Shown one piece after another: positions 8,734 to 18,207 of a stretch of 64,000 bases of DNA. The first letter of the stretch is position 1; every line of letters starts with the position of its first letter. The notes under the pieces are model-generated. The model saw nothing but the letters and a program-made list of their open reading frames with translations, did not search any database and had not been told where the DNA came from. This DNA comes from Virgisporangium ochraceum (GTDB taxonomy: Bacteria; Actinomycetota; Actinomycetes; Mycobacteriales; Micromonosporaceae): contig NZ_BOPH01000018.1 of the NCBI RefSeq assembly GCF_016863655.1, forward strand, positions 124,001 through 188,000. The letters run 5' to 3'. A program made the position numbers and the translations under genes.

Positions 8734-9899
8734 GCTGGCCGTCCTTGCTGATCGTGGTTGGGCTGGGTCTGCTGTTCCGGGGATGGACGGGGTTCGGCCT
8801 GCACCACCACGGTGACGGCCGACTTGTCGTGCAGCGCCTGGTGCATCGGCCGGTCGATGGCGGCCCACAGGCAGTCGATGAACTGCAGCACGAAGCCGAG
8901 ACCGAAGCAGGTCCAGAGGAGGGTGGGCAGTCCGAGGGTGTTCCACCGCCGGATCGACCTCCGGAACCCGAGCGCCTCGTCGCTCTCCAGCCGCATCACC
9001 TTGATGCCGAGGAGGCGTTTGCCCAGCGTCTGGCCGGTGTTCGCGTGTGACGGCACCTCGTAGGCGAACCAGAGCGCCGCGCAGAGGATCAGGATGATGA
9101 CCAGGAGCGTGGAGCTCCGCTCGGGCGGTTCGACGCCGGCCATGCTCTCGCCGTCGTAGAACCGGCGGGAGATCTCCTGCCAGTACGGCAGGTTGATTGT
9201 GTAGTACTGGTACACGAAGTACCCGTTGACCAGGATGTTCAGCCCGAGCACGGCGAGGATGTCGACGAACCTGGCGACGAACCGCGCGCCGAGGCCGGCG
9301 AGGCGGTAGCCGTGCGGACGCGGTGCGGGGAGGACGAGCCGCGGGTACGCCGGCCAGCCGGGCATCTGGCCGGGTTGCGCCGGGGTGCCGTGGGGCGGGG
9401 TCAGGCCGCCGTACGGGTAAGGGCTCTGGGTCGGGTAAGGGCTTTGCGGTGGGTACGGCCCTTGCGGCGGGTACGGACCCTGCGGTGGGTGGGTGCTCTG
9501 CGGTGGGTGGGTGCTTTGCGGGGACGCGGGTGGGGCGCTGATCTGGGTGCTGTTCGCGACGCCGGCGGGGGCGTGGTGGGACGGGGTGTCCTGGGTGGGG
9601 ACGCCGCCCTGCGGCGTGCTCTGGCCTTGGGGCGTGCTCTGGCCTGGAGCCCGTGTGTTCTCGGGGGTGGTGGCCTGGATCTGCGGAGTGGCCTGGTTCT
9701 CTGCCGTGGCCTTGTTCTCGGCTGCGTTCTCTGCCGTGGCCTGGTTCGGGGTGGGGGGCGGCGTGGCGTCGGCCGGTGGTCCGGGGGGCGGGGTGGCGTC
9801 GGCTGGGATGGGCTCGCCGAGGTAGCCCTCGCCGTCCCAGTAGCGTTGGATCGTCGGGTCGACCGGATCGCGGTACCAGCCCGGCGCGATGCTGCTCAC
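8730..9899 (-). CDS. RDD-family membrane protein with DUF2510 and Pro/Gln-rich tail
   Basis: About 389 residues. The N-terminus matches DUF2510 (APGWYRDPVDPTIQRYWDG), then a roughly 170-residue Pro/Gln/Thr-rich disordered segment, then an RDD domain with about three membrane helices (GARFVARFVDILAVLGL; LLVIILILCAALWFAYE; TLLWTCFGLGFVLQFIDCLW) and the typical GQTLGKRLLGIKVMRL. The function of RDD proteins is mostly unknown; some are ion transporters. A GTG at 9917 is possible, but the GTG at 9899 has GGAGCGGGG before it. It is 31 bases after another RDD gene and overlaps the aminotransferase start, forming one operon. Confidence 0.85.
   Translation of the reverse strand: MSSIAPGWYRDPVDPTIQRYWDGEGYLGEPIPADATPPPGPPADATPPPTPNQATAENAAENKATAENQATPQIQATTPENTRAPGQSTPQGQSTPQGGVPTQDTPSHHAPAGVANSTQISAPPASPQSTHPPQSTHPPQGPYPPQGPYPPQSPYPTQSPYPYGGLTPPHGTPAQPGQMPGWPAYPRLVLPAPRPHGYRLAGLGARFVARFVDILAVLGLNILVNGYFVYQYYTINLPYWQEISRRFYDGESMAGVEPPERSSTLLVIILILCAALWFAYEVPSHANTGQTLGKRLLGIKVMRLESDEALGFRRSIRRWNTLGLPTLLWTCFGLGFVLQFIDCLWAAIDRPMHQALHDKSAVTVVVQAEPRPSPEQQTQPNHDQQGRPA
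9415..9522. repeat. Six 18-base tandem repeats inside the RDD gene
   Basis: Six units of 18 bases (starting 9415, 9433, 9451, 9469, 9487, 9505) with the pattern GGGTxxGGGCTxTGCGGT encode an in-frame hexapeptide series (variants of PYPPQG and THPPQS) in the disordered tail. Unit identity is high, so copy number may vary between strains by slippage without a frameshift. Confidence 0.8.
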
Positions 9900-9930
9900 G
9901 CTGTTGCCCCGCTCCACTCGTTGCGCTTGC

Positions 9931-10782
9931 TCACGCTGGCACCTTAACTACGACCGTCTTGGCGAACTTGTCGTGGAGGCACTGCCGGTAGGGCTGGTCC
10001 CACAGGCACCAGAGGGCGTCGAGGATCCCGAGCCCCGGAACCAGCCCACCCGGGCTGGTGACCAGCCACCTCTTCGCCAGCGCGGCCCGGTCGAGCGGCT
10101 GGTTGGGGTCGAGCGGCACGATGCGCAGCTTCAGGACCCGCTTGCCGACCGTCTGGCCGTCGCGCTTGGCGAACTCCACGTCGTACACGTACTGCGCGGC
10201 CATGACCAGCAGGAGAGCCACCAACTCGGTGACCACCAGCACCGCCAGGAACGTGGCACCGTCCCCCGAGTTGATCATCGTCACGAACACCACCACGATC
10301 ACGATCGTCATGACGATCGAGACCACCCCACCCACGATCAACCCGTCGATGAGCCGGGCGAGCAACCGCATCCCGACGTCGGCGAGCACCTGGCCATTGG
10401 GCGCGGCCGGCTGCTGCGACGCGTACCCGGCCTGCTGCTGTCCCGCGAACCCGCCGGCCGCCGGGTGCCCGACGTGCCCGTAGCCGGGTGCGCCGGCGGG
10501 CACCCCGTATCCGGACGCCGGTACCTGCGCGTACTGCCCACCCGGCGGGACGCTGTACTGCCGGGCGCCGGCCTCTTGGCCGTACTGCTGGCCGTGAGCC
10601 TGGGCCCCTTGGCTGTACTGCTGGCCGTGTGACGCCTGCCCGGACGGCGTTTGCCCGTACTGGGGCTGCCCGTACTCAGGCTGCCCCGGCTGAGCCGGCG
10701 GCTGCCCCCACGGCGGTTGTCCGCCGGGCTGCTGGCCTCCCTGCTCACCTGGGGGGTGGTACGGGTATCCGTGCTGGGTCAC
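9931..10782 (-). CDS. RDD-family membrane protein with Gln/Gly/Tyr-rich N-terminus
   Basis: A 283-residue protein. Residues 1-130 are a low-complexity Gln/Gly/Pro/Tyr-rich segment (units such as QPEYGQPQYGQ). An RDD domain follows, with membrane helices at DGLIVGGVVSIVMTIVIVVV and FLAVLVVTELVALLLVM. The signature DGQTVGKRVLKLRIVPL and a final DQPYRQCLHDKFAKTVVV are shared with the downstream RDD protein. The GTG at 10782 has a GGGGGAGGA site upstream. It is the first gene of a minus-strand operon RDD-RDD-aminotransferase. The composition of the tail resembles phase-separating disordered regions, but that is speculation. Confidence 0.85.
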   Translation of the reverse strand: MTQHGYPYHPPGEQGGQQPGGQPPWGQPPAQPGQPEYGQPQYGQTPSGQASHGQQYSQGAQAHGQQYGQEAGARQYSVPPGGQYAQVPASGYGVPAGAPGYGHVGHPAAGGFAGQQQAGYASQQPAAPNGQVLADVGMRLLARLIDGLIVGGVVSIVMTIVIVVVFVTMINSGDGATFLAVLVVTELVALLLVMAAQYVYDVEFAKRDGQTVGKRVLKLRIVPLDPNQPLDRAALAKRWLVTSPGGLVPGLGILDALWCLWDQPYRQCLHDKFAKTVVVKVPA

Positions 10783-10863
10783 CGGTCCATCCTCCCCCAC
10801 GGGCGCGGGTGATCGCCGCCCCCTGCGTGCCGAACCGGTGACCACGGGTCGGCACGCACGTTT

Positions 10864-10894
10864 CCGCCCGGCCGGAGGACCTTCGGCCGGGCGG
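10864..10894 (-). terminator. Hairpin terminator after the dioxygenase gene
   Basis: Perfect 11-base arms CCGCCCGGCCG (10864-10874) and CGGCCGGGCGG (10884-10894) with a 9-base loop. It lies about 86 bases beyond the stop of the minus-strand dioxygenase and before the RDD operon start. There is no long T-run, as is common in high-GC genomes. Confidence 0.65.
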
Positions 10895-10979
10895 ACGTGG
10901 TCGGCTGCAGGCCGCGGTGGCCCGCGGAAACGGCTGGCGGCCGCTGGCGGCGCGGGCGGCGGCTGGCTGCTGGCGGCTG

Positions 10980-12182
<1,203 letters not shown>

Positions 12183-12188
12183 TCAGCT

Positions 12189-12227
12189 TGTACAAATCGT
12201 CTTCCTCCCTCCCAGTGAAGGTGTACA
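12189..12227. promoter_or_regulatory. Paired TGTACA motifs between hpd and the Lrp-type regulator
   Basis: TGTACAAATCG (12189-12199) and TGTACAGATTG (12222-12232) are near-identical direct repeats 33 bases apart, close to three helical turns. They sit in the divergent promoter between hpd and an Lrp/AsnC regulator, a normal location for autoregulatory operator sites. The second copy runs into the proposed TTG start of the regulator. Confidence 0.45.
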
Positions 12228-12229
12228 GA

Positions 12230-12721
12230 TTGCCCAGTCAACTGGACGATCTCGATGCTCGTCTGATCGCCCTCCTGGCCGCCGAGCCGCGGCTGGGCAT
12301 CCTCGAATGCGCCCGCCGCCTGCACGCCGCCCGCGGCACGGTGCAGGCGCGACTCGACAAGCTCGTCGCGCGTGGGGTGGTGCGCGGCTTCGGCCCCGAC
12401 GTCGCACCCGCGGCGATCGGGTTCGGCGTCACCGCCTTCGTGACGCTGGAGATCAGCCAGCGCCTCGGCCACGAACCGGTTGCCGCCCACCTCGCCGCGA
12501 TCCCCGAGGTGCTGGAGGCGCACACGATCACCGGTTCCGGCGACCTGCTGTGCCGGGTGGTCGCCCGTCACAACGCCGACCTGCAACGGGTGATCGACCA
12601 GGTGGTCGGGCACGAGGGCATCGTGCGTGCGATCACCCACATCGCTCTCGCCGAGCAGATCCCCTACCGCGTGCTCCCACTGGTACGGGCCGCGGCGGAC
12701 TCCTCCGGGGCCGAACCGTAG
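12230..12721 (+). CDS. Lrp/AsnC-family transcriptional regulator
   Basis: A 163-residue regulator. An N-terminal HTH (LDARLIALLAAEPRLGILEC then ARRLHAARGTVQARLDKL) is followed by a RAM/ligand-binding domain with strands AFVTLEI, VLEAHTITGSGDLLCRVVAR and the typical VRAITHIALAEQIPYRVLPL. Such proteins sense amino acids. The start is uncertain: a TTG at 12230 has GAAGG eight bases before it and gives the usual length, whereas GTGs at 12215 and 12179 add an atypical leader and overlap the TGTACA sites. Divergent from hpd, so tyrosine catabolism is the likely target. The 3' end overlaps the convergent WYL gene by 58 bases. Confidence 0.88.
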   Translation: MPSQLDDLDARLIALLAAEPRLGILECARRLHAARGTVQARLDKLVARGVVRGFGPDVAPAAIGFGVTAFVTLEISQRLGHEPVAAHLAAIPEVLEAHTITGSGDLLCRVVARHNADLQRVIDQVVGHEGIVRAITHIALAEQIPYRVLPLVRAAADSSGAEP

Positions 12722-13683
12722 AACGCCGCGAGCCGGGCCACCGTGGCCCGCAGCATCTCGCGTAACTCGGGCGGTTCGAGCACCTCGACGTCGGCGCCCA
12801 GCCGAAGCAGCTCGCCGTGGGCGTGCCGCACGGACTCGATCGGTACCACCGCGCGCACCCAGCCGTCGGCGTCGGGTGGCTGGATCGTGTGTTGCGTGCC
12901 GCGCGCCATCGCCCGGCTCATCAGGTACGGGATCATCTCGACCCCGCTCGGCGACAGCCGGATCACCGCCTCTCCGCGGAACAGTCTCCGCTCGAAGTCG
13001 TCGGCCCACGTCGCCCACGTGTCGGCCAGGTCGAAGTCGTCGGGACGGGTGAACCGCTCGTCGAGCACCTCCAGGTCGACGATCGCCGCCACCCGGTAGG
13101 TGCGCAGGTCGTCGTCGACCCGGGCGACGAAGTACCAGACGCCGGCCTTGAGAACGATTCCCAGCGGGTCGACGGTGCGCTCCACCACCTTCGGCCGTGC
13201 GTGACGCTCGTACGTGAGGTGGACCCTGCGCTCGTCCCAGACCGCCCCCGCCAGAGCGGCGAGCCGGGGATGGGTCTCGGTCTCGCGGAACCAGCCGGCC
13301 GCGTCGAGGTGGAACCGGTCGCGAACCCGGCCGACCTGCTGGTTCAGGCTCGCGGGCAGAGCCGCCCGCAGCTTCAGTTCGGCCGTGGCGAGCACCGCGC
13401 CGAGACCCATCTCCGCGGCGGCGTCGGGCACGCCCGCGAAGAAGATCGACTCGGCCTCCCGGGCGGTGAGACCGGTGAGCCGGGTGCGGAAGCCGTCGAG
13501 CAGGCGGTATCCGCCGCCGTGGCCGTGCTCGGCGTAGACCGGGACGCCAGCCGCCGCCAACGCGTCGATGTCGCGGTACACGGTGCGCACGGATACCTCC
13601 AGTTCATCGGCGATCTGCTGGGCGGTGAGCTGGCCCCGGTTCTGCAGAAGCAGGAGAACGGACAGCAGTCGACTGGCGCGCAT
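12664..13683 (-). CDS. WYL-domain (YafY/DeoR-type) transcriptional regulator
   Basis: A 339-residue regulator. Residues 1-60 form a winged HTH (RASRLLSVLLLLQNRGQLTA, then SVRTVYRDIDALAAAGVPVY). The WYL domain follows, with VWYFVARVDDDLRTYRVAAI near residues 195-215, and a WCX C-terminal extension ends the protein. WYL proteins respond to small ligands or single-stranded nucleic acid. It is divergent from the VOC-DUF3224 gene pair and a perfect 10-base inverted repeat lies between them, so it probably represses that pair and itself. The 3' end overlaps the Lrp-type gene, an odd but plausible convergent arrangement. Confidence 0.9.
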   Translation of the reverse strand: MRASRLLSVLLLLQNRGQLTAQQIADELEVSVRTVYRDIDALAAAGVPVYAEHGHGGGYRLLDGFRTRLTGLTAREAESIFFAGVPDAAAEMGLGAVLATAELKLRAALPASLNQQVGRVRDRFHLDAAGWFRETETHPRLAALAGAVWDERRVHLTYERHARPKVVERTVDPLGIVLKAGVWYFVARVDDDLRTYRVAAIVDLEVLDERFTRPDDFDLADTWATWADDFERRLFRGEAVIRLSPSGVEMIPYLMSRAMARGTQHTIQPPDADGWVRAVVPIESVRHAHGELLRLGADVEVLEPPELREMLRATVARLAAFYGSAPEESAAARTSGSTR

Positions 13684-13702
13684 GACGTTCAGCCTCTCGA
13701 AC

Positions 13703-13727
13703 TCGACTGACAGAAGGTGTCAGTCGA
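13703..13727. promoter_or_regulatory. Perfect inverted repeat, likely operator of the WYL regulator
   Basis: TCGACTGACA (13703-13712), a 5-base spacer GAAGG, then TGTCAGTCGA (13718-13727). The arms match perfectly over 10 bases. The element lies in the 89-base divergent gap, 20 bases from the regulator's start and 46 bases from the VOC gene. The location and symmetry fit a dimeric HTH operator. Confidence 0.75.
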
Positions 13728-13772
13728 GGGTGCCAGGCTAAACGTGATCACCACACCGAGAAGGAGACCCTG

Positions 13773-14144
13773 ATGACCGCGATAGCCCGCTACGTCGGCG
13801 TGTCGATGGACTGCGCTGACCCGGCAGCCCTGGCCGACTTCTACCGGCAGATGCTCGATCTCGAGGTCAGCTACACCAGCGACGACTTCGTGTTCCTGGG
13901 CGAGATGGGACCGAACGGCATCGGCTTCGTGCGCGTGGAGAACTACGTGCCGCCGACGTGGCCGAAGCCCGACGTGCCGAAGCAGGCCCACATGGAGTTC
14001 GGCGTCGACGACCTCGACGCCGGCGAGGCCGCGCTCATCAAATTGGGCGCCACGAAACCGGACGAGCAGCCACAGCCCGACCGCTGGAGGGTGATGCTCG
14101 ACCCGGCGGGCCACCCGTTCTGCATCTCGAACGCGAGCTCCTGA
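13773..14144 (+). CDS. VOC (glyoxalase/bleomycin resistance) superfamily protein
   Basis: A 123-residue single-domain vicinal-oxygen-chelate protein. It begins MTAIARYVGVSMDCADPAAL and runs through ADFYRQMLDLEV, HMEFGVDDLDAGEAALIKLGA and LDPAGHPFCIS, the pattern of the CatE/glyoxalase-like family found widely in actinobacteria. Metal-ligand candidates are His in the HMEF strand and the residues of GHPFCI, but the substrate is unknown. A strong AGAAGGAGA site precedes the ATG. It is followed one base after its stop by the DUF3224 gene, so the pair is an operon under the WYL regulator. Confidence 0.88.
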   Translation: MTAIARYVGVSMDCADPAALADFYRQMLDLEVSYTSDDFVFLGEMGPNGIGFVRVENYVPPTWPKPDVPKQAHMEFGVDDLDAGEAALIKLGATKPDEQPQPDRWRVMLDPAGHPFCISNASS

Positions 14145-14145
14145 C

Positions 14146-14544
14146 ATGCCGAGCAGCACGACGCCGTTCTCCATCGAGGACTGGGAACCGCACGCCGTGG
14201 ACGGGACGGGCGAGACCTCCGCCCTGGGTCGCGTGGTGTTCCGCAAGGTCTACAAGGGTGACGACCTCGCCGGTACCGCCGTGGCCACGATGCTCAACTG
14301 CGGCCAGATCGCGTACACCGCGATGGAACGCGTGACCGGCACGCTCGGTGGCCGGACCGGCTCGTTCGTGCTCATGCACAGCGCCGGACCCGACGCGGAC
14401 CAGCCCGAGGTGGCCACCGGCGTGATCGTGGCGGGATCGGGAACCGGCGACCTGACCGGGCTCACCGGCCGGATGGAGATCCGCCACGGAGAGGACGGCC
14501 CCGAGCTGTTCCTCGAGTACGAGCATGCTGACACGGTCTCATAA
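14146..14544 (+). CDS. DUF3224 domain-containing protein
   Basis: A 132-residue soluble protein of the DUF3224 family, a small beta-barrel group related to allene-oxide-cyclase-like folds. Typical stretches are AMERVTGTLGGRTGSFVLMH and GTGDLTGLTGRMEI. The function is unknown; genes of this family often accompany VOC proteins and WYL or TetR regulators. Its ATG lies directly after the VOC stop codon (TGACATG), so translation is probably coupled. Confidence 0.85.
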   Translation: MPSSTTPFSIEDWEPHAVDGTGETSALGRVVFRKVYKGDDLAGTAVATMLNCGQIAYTAMERVTGTLGGRTGSFVLMHSAGPDADQPEVATGVIVAGSGTGDLTGLTGRMEIRHGEDGPELFLEYEHADTVS

Positions 14545-14573
14545 TTCTTTTGAGACGTCGAGCGGTTTTGCGA

Positions 14574-15425
14574 CTAATTGAGATAGCGGTACACCGTGGC
14601 GCGGGAGACGCCCAGCTCAGCGGCGATGGCGTCGACGTTGTGCGCGCCGCTGGCGTACATCTCCTTGGCCCGCTCGATCCGCTCACCGCTCAGCGCCCGG
14701 GGGCGGCCGACCCGTCGGCCGCTTCCGAGCCGTTCGACGCCGCCGGTGTGCGGGGGACCGGTGGGCTCGTACGACGTGGTGAGGCGCGGGTCCTGCCACG
14801 TGATGTCGATCCGGGGCCCTTCCGGCGTGTGGCTCGGTGGCCCGTCGACGAGTAGGCGCAGGGTTCCCTGGAGGATCGCCTCCCGGAGCTCGGCTTTCGG
14901 GGCGTCGCCGAAGAACAGGACCGAGTCGCCGAGGGTGCCCATGAGCTGCACCGCCCAGACCTTGTCTTCCAGCGGTGCGTCGGGCCCGACCATGATCTCG
15001 ATGACGCGACCCGGCATGCGCATGAACCGCTGGTAGGTCTCCTCGTGCGTGAAGATCGAGGCATCGGTGCGCGCCATCAGCAGCAGCTGCTGGTTGGCCA
15101 GGTAGGCGTCGAGGATGCCGTCGAGAAGCACCCTGCGCGAATCTGGGAACGGGATTGCCGCGGCGTGCTCGATGGCCTCCTCGATGGCGACGACGAACGG
15201 GTCCATCAACGCGACGATGATGCGATCTTTCGCCGGGAAGTGGTACAGGATCGCGGCTTTGGTGATGCCCAGCCGGTCGGCGAGCAGGCGCAGGGTGGTG
15301 CGGTGGTAGCCGTGCCGGGTGAACATCTCGATCGCCTCGGCCAGGATGCGGTCGCGCGTTCCCTCCGCACCCTCCACCCCATCCACCGCTATGGCGGTGC
15401 CGGGGCCGAGTGTGTCGTCGGTCAT
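14574..15425 (-). CDS. TetR-family regulator with an additional C-terminal Hin-type HTH
   Basis: A 283-residue protein, about 70 longer than a usual TetR. Residues 22-70 are the TetR HTH (RDRILAEAIEMFTRHGYHRT, then LGITKAAILYHFPAKDRI), followed by a helical ligand domain to about 210. The last 45 residues form a second HTH resembling the resolvase/Hin recombinase type (GRPRALSGERIERAKEMYAS, then AAELGVSRATVYRYLN). There is no catalytic recombinase domain. It is divergent from an ABC exporter operon and two matching palindromes lie in the gap, so it is likely a drug-responsive repressor of the exporter. Confidence 0.88.
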   Translation of the reverse strand: MTDDTLGPGTAIAVDGVEGAEGTRDRILAEAIEMFTRHGYHRTTLRLLADRLGITKAAILYHFPAKDRIIVALMDPFVVAIEEAIEHAAAIPFPDSRRVLLDGILDAYLANQQLLLMARTDASIFTHEETYQRFMRMPGRVIEIMVGPDAPLEDKVWAVQLMGTLGDSVLFFGDAPKAELREAILQGTLRLLVDGPPSHTPEGPRIDITWQDPRLTTSYEPTGPPHTGGVERLGSGRRVGRPRALSGERIERAKEMYASGAHNVDAIAAELGVSRATVYRYLN

Positions 15426-15443
15426 CTCAAAACTATAGCGGTT

Positions 15444-15464
15444 GCGCTGACCGCTGGACAGCGC
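15444..15464. promoter_or_regulatory. Putative TetR operator 1
   Basis: The imperfect palindrome GCGCTGACCGCTGGACAGCGC pairs at 8 of 10 positions. Its core CTGACCGCTGGACAG matches operator 2 at 13 of 15 bases. It lies 19 bases upstream of the TetR start. Confidence 0.6.
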
Positions 15465-15479
15465 GTAGCGTCGATCGTG

Positions 15480-15494
15480 CTGACCGATGGTCAG
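15480..15494. promoter_or_regulatory. Putative TetR operator 2
   Basis: CTGACC-GAT-GGTCAG, perfect six-base arms. The centre is 33 bases from the centre of operator 1, so two dimers could bind the same helix face between tetR and the ABC exporter genes. Confidence 0.65.
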
Positions 15495-15554
15495 TAATCC
15501 GGGGCGTTTGTGCCACGGGGTAATCACGCAAGGTCTCACTGATTGAGAGGGACC

Positions 15555-16538
15555 ATGACCACCGCTTCCGCCGCGGCAATAGCGGCCACCGATCTGGTCA
15601 AGACGTTCGGCCGTACCCGCGCGCTCGACGGGCTCACACTGTCTGTCGACGTCGGCGAGGTGCACGGCTTCCTGGGCCCGAACGGTGCCGGCAAGTCCAC
15701 CACGATCCGCGTGCTCCTCGGCCTGCTCCGGCGCGACTCCGGCTCGGTGCGGCTGCTCGGGGGCGATCCCGTACGTGACGCGGTGGCGCTGCACCGTCGC
15801 CTCGCCTACGTGCCGGGTGACGTGAACCTGTGGCCGAACCTGTCGGGTGGTGAGGCGATCGACCTGTTCGGGCGCCTGCGTGGCGGAGCCGACGAGACCC
15901 GCCGGCGCGACCTGCTGGAGCGATTCGAGCTCGACCCCACGAAGAAGTGCCGGACGTACTCGAAGGGCAACCGGCAGAAGGTCGCCCTGGTGGCCGCGTT
16001 CGCGTCCAATGTGGAGCTCTTCATCCTCGACGAGCCGACCTCCGGGCTCGACCCGTTGATGGAGGCCGTCTTCCGTGACTGCGTGCGGTCGGCCAAGGCC
16101 GAGGGTCGAACGGTGTTGCTGTCCAGCCACATCCTCGCCGAGGTCGAGGCCTTGTGCGACCGGCTGAGCATCATCCGGGCCGGCCGGAACGTCGAGAGTG
16201 GAACGCTCGCCGACATGCGCCACCTCACCCGGACCGCGATGACAGTCGAGACCGACCGGCCGACCGAGAACCTCGAGTCGGTCACGGGCGTGCACGCGGT
16301 CAGCGTGGCAGGCACGAAAGCCTCGTTCGACGTGGAGCCCGGTGCGATGGGTGAGGTCATCGCGTATCTCACCCGCTTCGGTATCCGCGACCTCACCAGT
16401 CGTCCGCCGACGCTGGAGGAGCTGTTCCTGCGGCACTACGAAGGCAGCGCGGAGGACGCGAGCGGTGCCCAGGGCGGTGCTGGGGGCAGTGCCGGGACGT
16501 CGGGTGTGCGGGTGGACCAGGCGGTGCCGTCGCGATGA
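15555..16538 (+). CDS. ABC-2 type exporter, ATP-binding subunit
   Basis: A 327-residue ATPase of the drug/antibiotic exporter type. Walker [10 protein letters not shown] is at residues 41-49, Walker [14 protein letters not shown] follows the signature region, which reads YSKGNRQKV rather than LSGGQ, as is usual for this subfamily. The C-terminal quarter ends in an Ala/Gly-rich tail. GAGAGGGA precedes the ATG. It overlaps the permease start by four bases (ATGA). Divergent from the dual-HTH TetR, which probably represses it. Confidence 0.92.
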   Translation: MTTASAAAIAATDLVKTFGRTRALDGLTLSVDVGEVHGFLGPNGAGKSTTIRVLLGLLRRDSGSVRLLGGDPVRDAVALHRRLAYVPGDVNLWPNLSGGEAIDLFGRLRGGADETRRRDLLERFELDPTKKCRTYSKGNRQKVALVAAFASNVELFILDEPTSGLDPLMEAVFRDCVRSAKAEGRTVLLSSHILAEVEALCDRLSIIRAGRNVESGTLADMRHLTRTAMTVETDRPTENLESVTGVHAVSVAGTKASFDVEPGAMGEVIAYLTRFGIRDLTSRPPTLEELFLRHYEGSAEDASGAQGGAGGSAGTSGVRVDQAVPSR

Positions 16539-18160
16539 GCGGATTCACGGGCACCGGATCGCTGCTCCGGCTGGCCCTGCGGCGCGACCGGATCCAGATT
16601 CCGGTGTGGCTGGCGGCGCAGGCGGCCGTGCTCGGCGGGAGCGGGTCGAGCATCGTCGGGCTCTACAACACCGTCGAGGAGCGGGAGTCCTACGCCACGA
16701 GCACCGCCACGAGCGTCGTGTCGGTCGCGTTCAACGGTCCGACCTCCGGGCCGTCGATGGGTTCGATCGTCACGAGCGAGACGTTCCTGGTGTCGATCCT
16801 GCTGATCGCGTTCATGACGACGTTCATGGTGGTGCGCCACACCCGGCAGAACGAGGAGACCGGCCGCGCCGAGATGGTGGGCGCGGGTGCCGTCGGGCGG
16901 TACGCGATGGTCACCGCGGCGCTCGTGCTCGCCGTGATGACCGACGTCGTGTTCGCCGGTGTCTCGACCCTGGTGCTGTTCGGTTTCGAGCTACCGGCGG
17001 GCGGCGCAGTGCTCTACGGGGTCGCGCTCTGTCTCGCGGGGATCACCTTCGCAGGGGTGGCCGCCGTCACCGCGCAGATCGCGGAGAGCGCGCGGGCCGC
17101 GAACGGGCTCGCCGCAGCCTTCGTGGGGCTCAGCTTCCTCCTGCGTGCGGTCGGTGACGCCACCGGAGACGTGGTGCGCAACGGCCAGTACGTCGAGAGC
17201 TCCTGGCCGTCGTACCTGTCGCCGATGGGCTGGGCGCAGCAGGTGCGACCGTTCAGCGACGACCGGGTGGTCCTCCTGCTGCCGTCGGTGGTGCTGTTCG
17301 GGGTCCTGCTGTACCTCACCACCGTCCTGGCGGCCCACCGCGACATCGGTACGGGAATGATGCCGGTGCGACCCGGGCCGGCGCGGGCACCGCGGTCGCT
17401 GGGCAGCCCGCTCGGCCTGGCGTGGCGGCTGCAGCGCGGGTCCTTCCTCGGATGGGCCATCGGGCTCCTGGTGCTCGGTGTCTCGTTCGGAGCCGTCGCG
17501 AAGGAGGTCGACGCGATGGTCAGCGGCAACGAGGACCTGGCCGAGGTCATCGCGCAGCTCGGGGGAACCGAGAACCTCGTCAAGGGCTACCTGTCGGCGA
17601 TCCTCGGGATCGGGGTGCTGATCGCGTGCGGCTACGTCATCCAGGCGCTGCTGCGCATGCGCTCGGAGGAGGCGGGCGGAATGCTCGAGCCGGTGCTCGC
17701 CACGGCCGTGAGCCGGACGCGTTGGTTGGGCGCACACGTGGTCTGCACGCTGCTGGGGCTGATCGCCCTGGTGGTGCTGTACGGGGCGTCGCTCGGGTTC
17801 GCGTACGGGCTCTCGTCGGGTGACCCGGGTGGGGAGACCGTCACCGCGATCGGGGCGGCGTTGGTGCGGCTGCCGGCCGCGATGGTGATCGGTGCGCTCG
17901 TCGTCGCGGTGTTCGGGGTGCTGCCGCGGTTGGCGGTTCCGATCTCGTGGGGGGTGCTCGCGGCCGCTTTCCTCGTCATGCAGTTGGGAGCCGTGCTGGA
18001 GCTGCCGCAGGTCGTGCTCGACCTGTCGCCGTTCACCCACGTGCCGAATGCGCCGGCCGCGCCGGTCGAGGCGCTGCCGTTGGTGGTGCTGACAGCCGCC
18101 GCGCTGGCGATCGGTGGCACCGGGCTGGCGGTGTTCCGCAGGCGCGACCTGGCCATGTGA
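16535..18160 (+). CDS. ABC-2 type exporter permease (polyketide-antibiotic exporter type)
   Basis: A 541-residue integral membrane protein with about twelve hydrophobic segments in two similar halves, each starting from a soluble loop ([20 protein letters not shown] and [20 protein letters not shown]). This duplicated ABC-2 arrangement is typical of the TnrB3-like exporters annotated as polyketide antibiotic exporters. It forms a complete exporter with the upstream ATPase. The substrate is unknown; no biosynthetic cluster adjoins it. A strong bidirectional hairpin terminator follows. Confidence 0.88.
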   Translation: MSGFTGTGSLLRLALRRDRIQIPVWLAAQAAVLGGSGSSIVGLYNTVEERESYATSTATSVVSVAFNGPTSGPSMGSIVTSETFLVSILLIAFMTTFMVVRHTRQNEETGRAEMVGAGAVGRYAMVTAALVLAVMTDVVFAGVSTLVLFGFELPAGGAVLYGVALCLAGITFAGVAAVTAQIAESARAANGLAAAFVGLSFLLRAVGDATGDVVRNGQYVESSWPSYLSPMGWAQQVRPFSDDRVVLLLPSVVLFGVLLYLTTVLAAHRDIGTGMMPVRPGPARAPRSLGSPLGLAWRLQRGSFLGWAIGLLVLGVSFGAVAKEVDAMVSGNEDLAEVIAQLGGTENLVKGYLSAILGIGVLIACGYVIQALLRMRSEEAGGMLEPVLATAVSRTRWLGAHVVCTLLGLIALVVLYGASLGFAYGLSSGDPGGETVTAIGAALVRLPAAMVIGALVVAVFGVLPRLAVPISWGVLAAAFLVMQLGAVLELPQVVLDLSPFTHVPNAPAAPVEALPLVVLTAAALAIGGTGLAVFRRRDLAM

Positions 18161-18207
18161 TCAGGGGCAGCGCAGCTGCCTGACAAGAAGCGCACGGCCG
18201 CATGAAA

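Noticed and set aside
9312..9991. Several + strand ORFs over the RDD gene (Gly/Arg/Trp-rich)
   Set aside because: They are opposite-frame reflections of the Pro/Gln tandem-repeat coding sequence, with repetitive and atypical composition.
16436..18040. Long minus-strand frame opposite the ABC permease
   Set aside because: Arg/His/Gln-rich shadow translation without motifs; the + strand permease has clear membrane helices and coupling to its ATPase.
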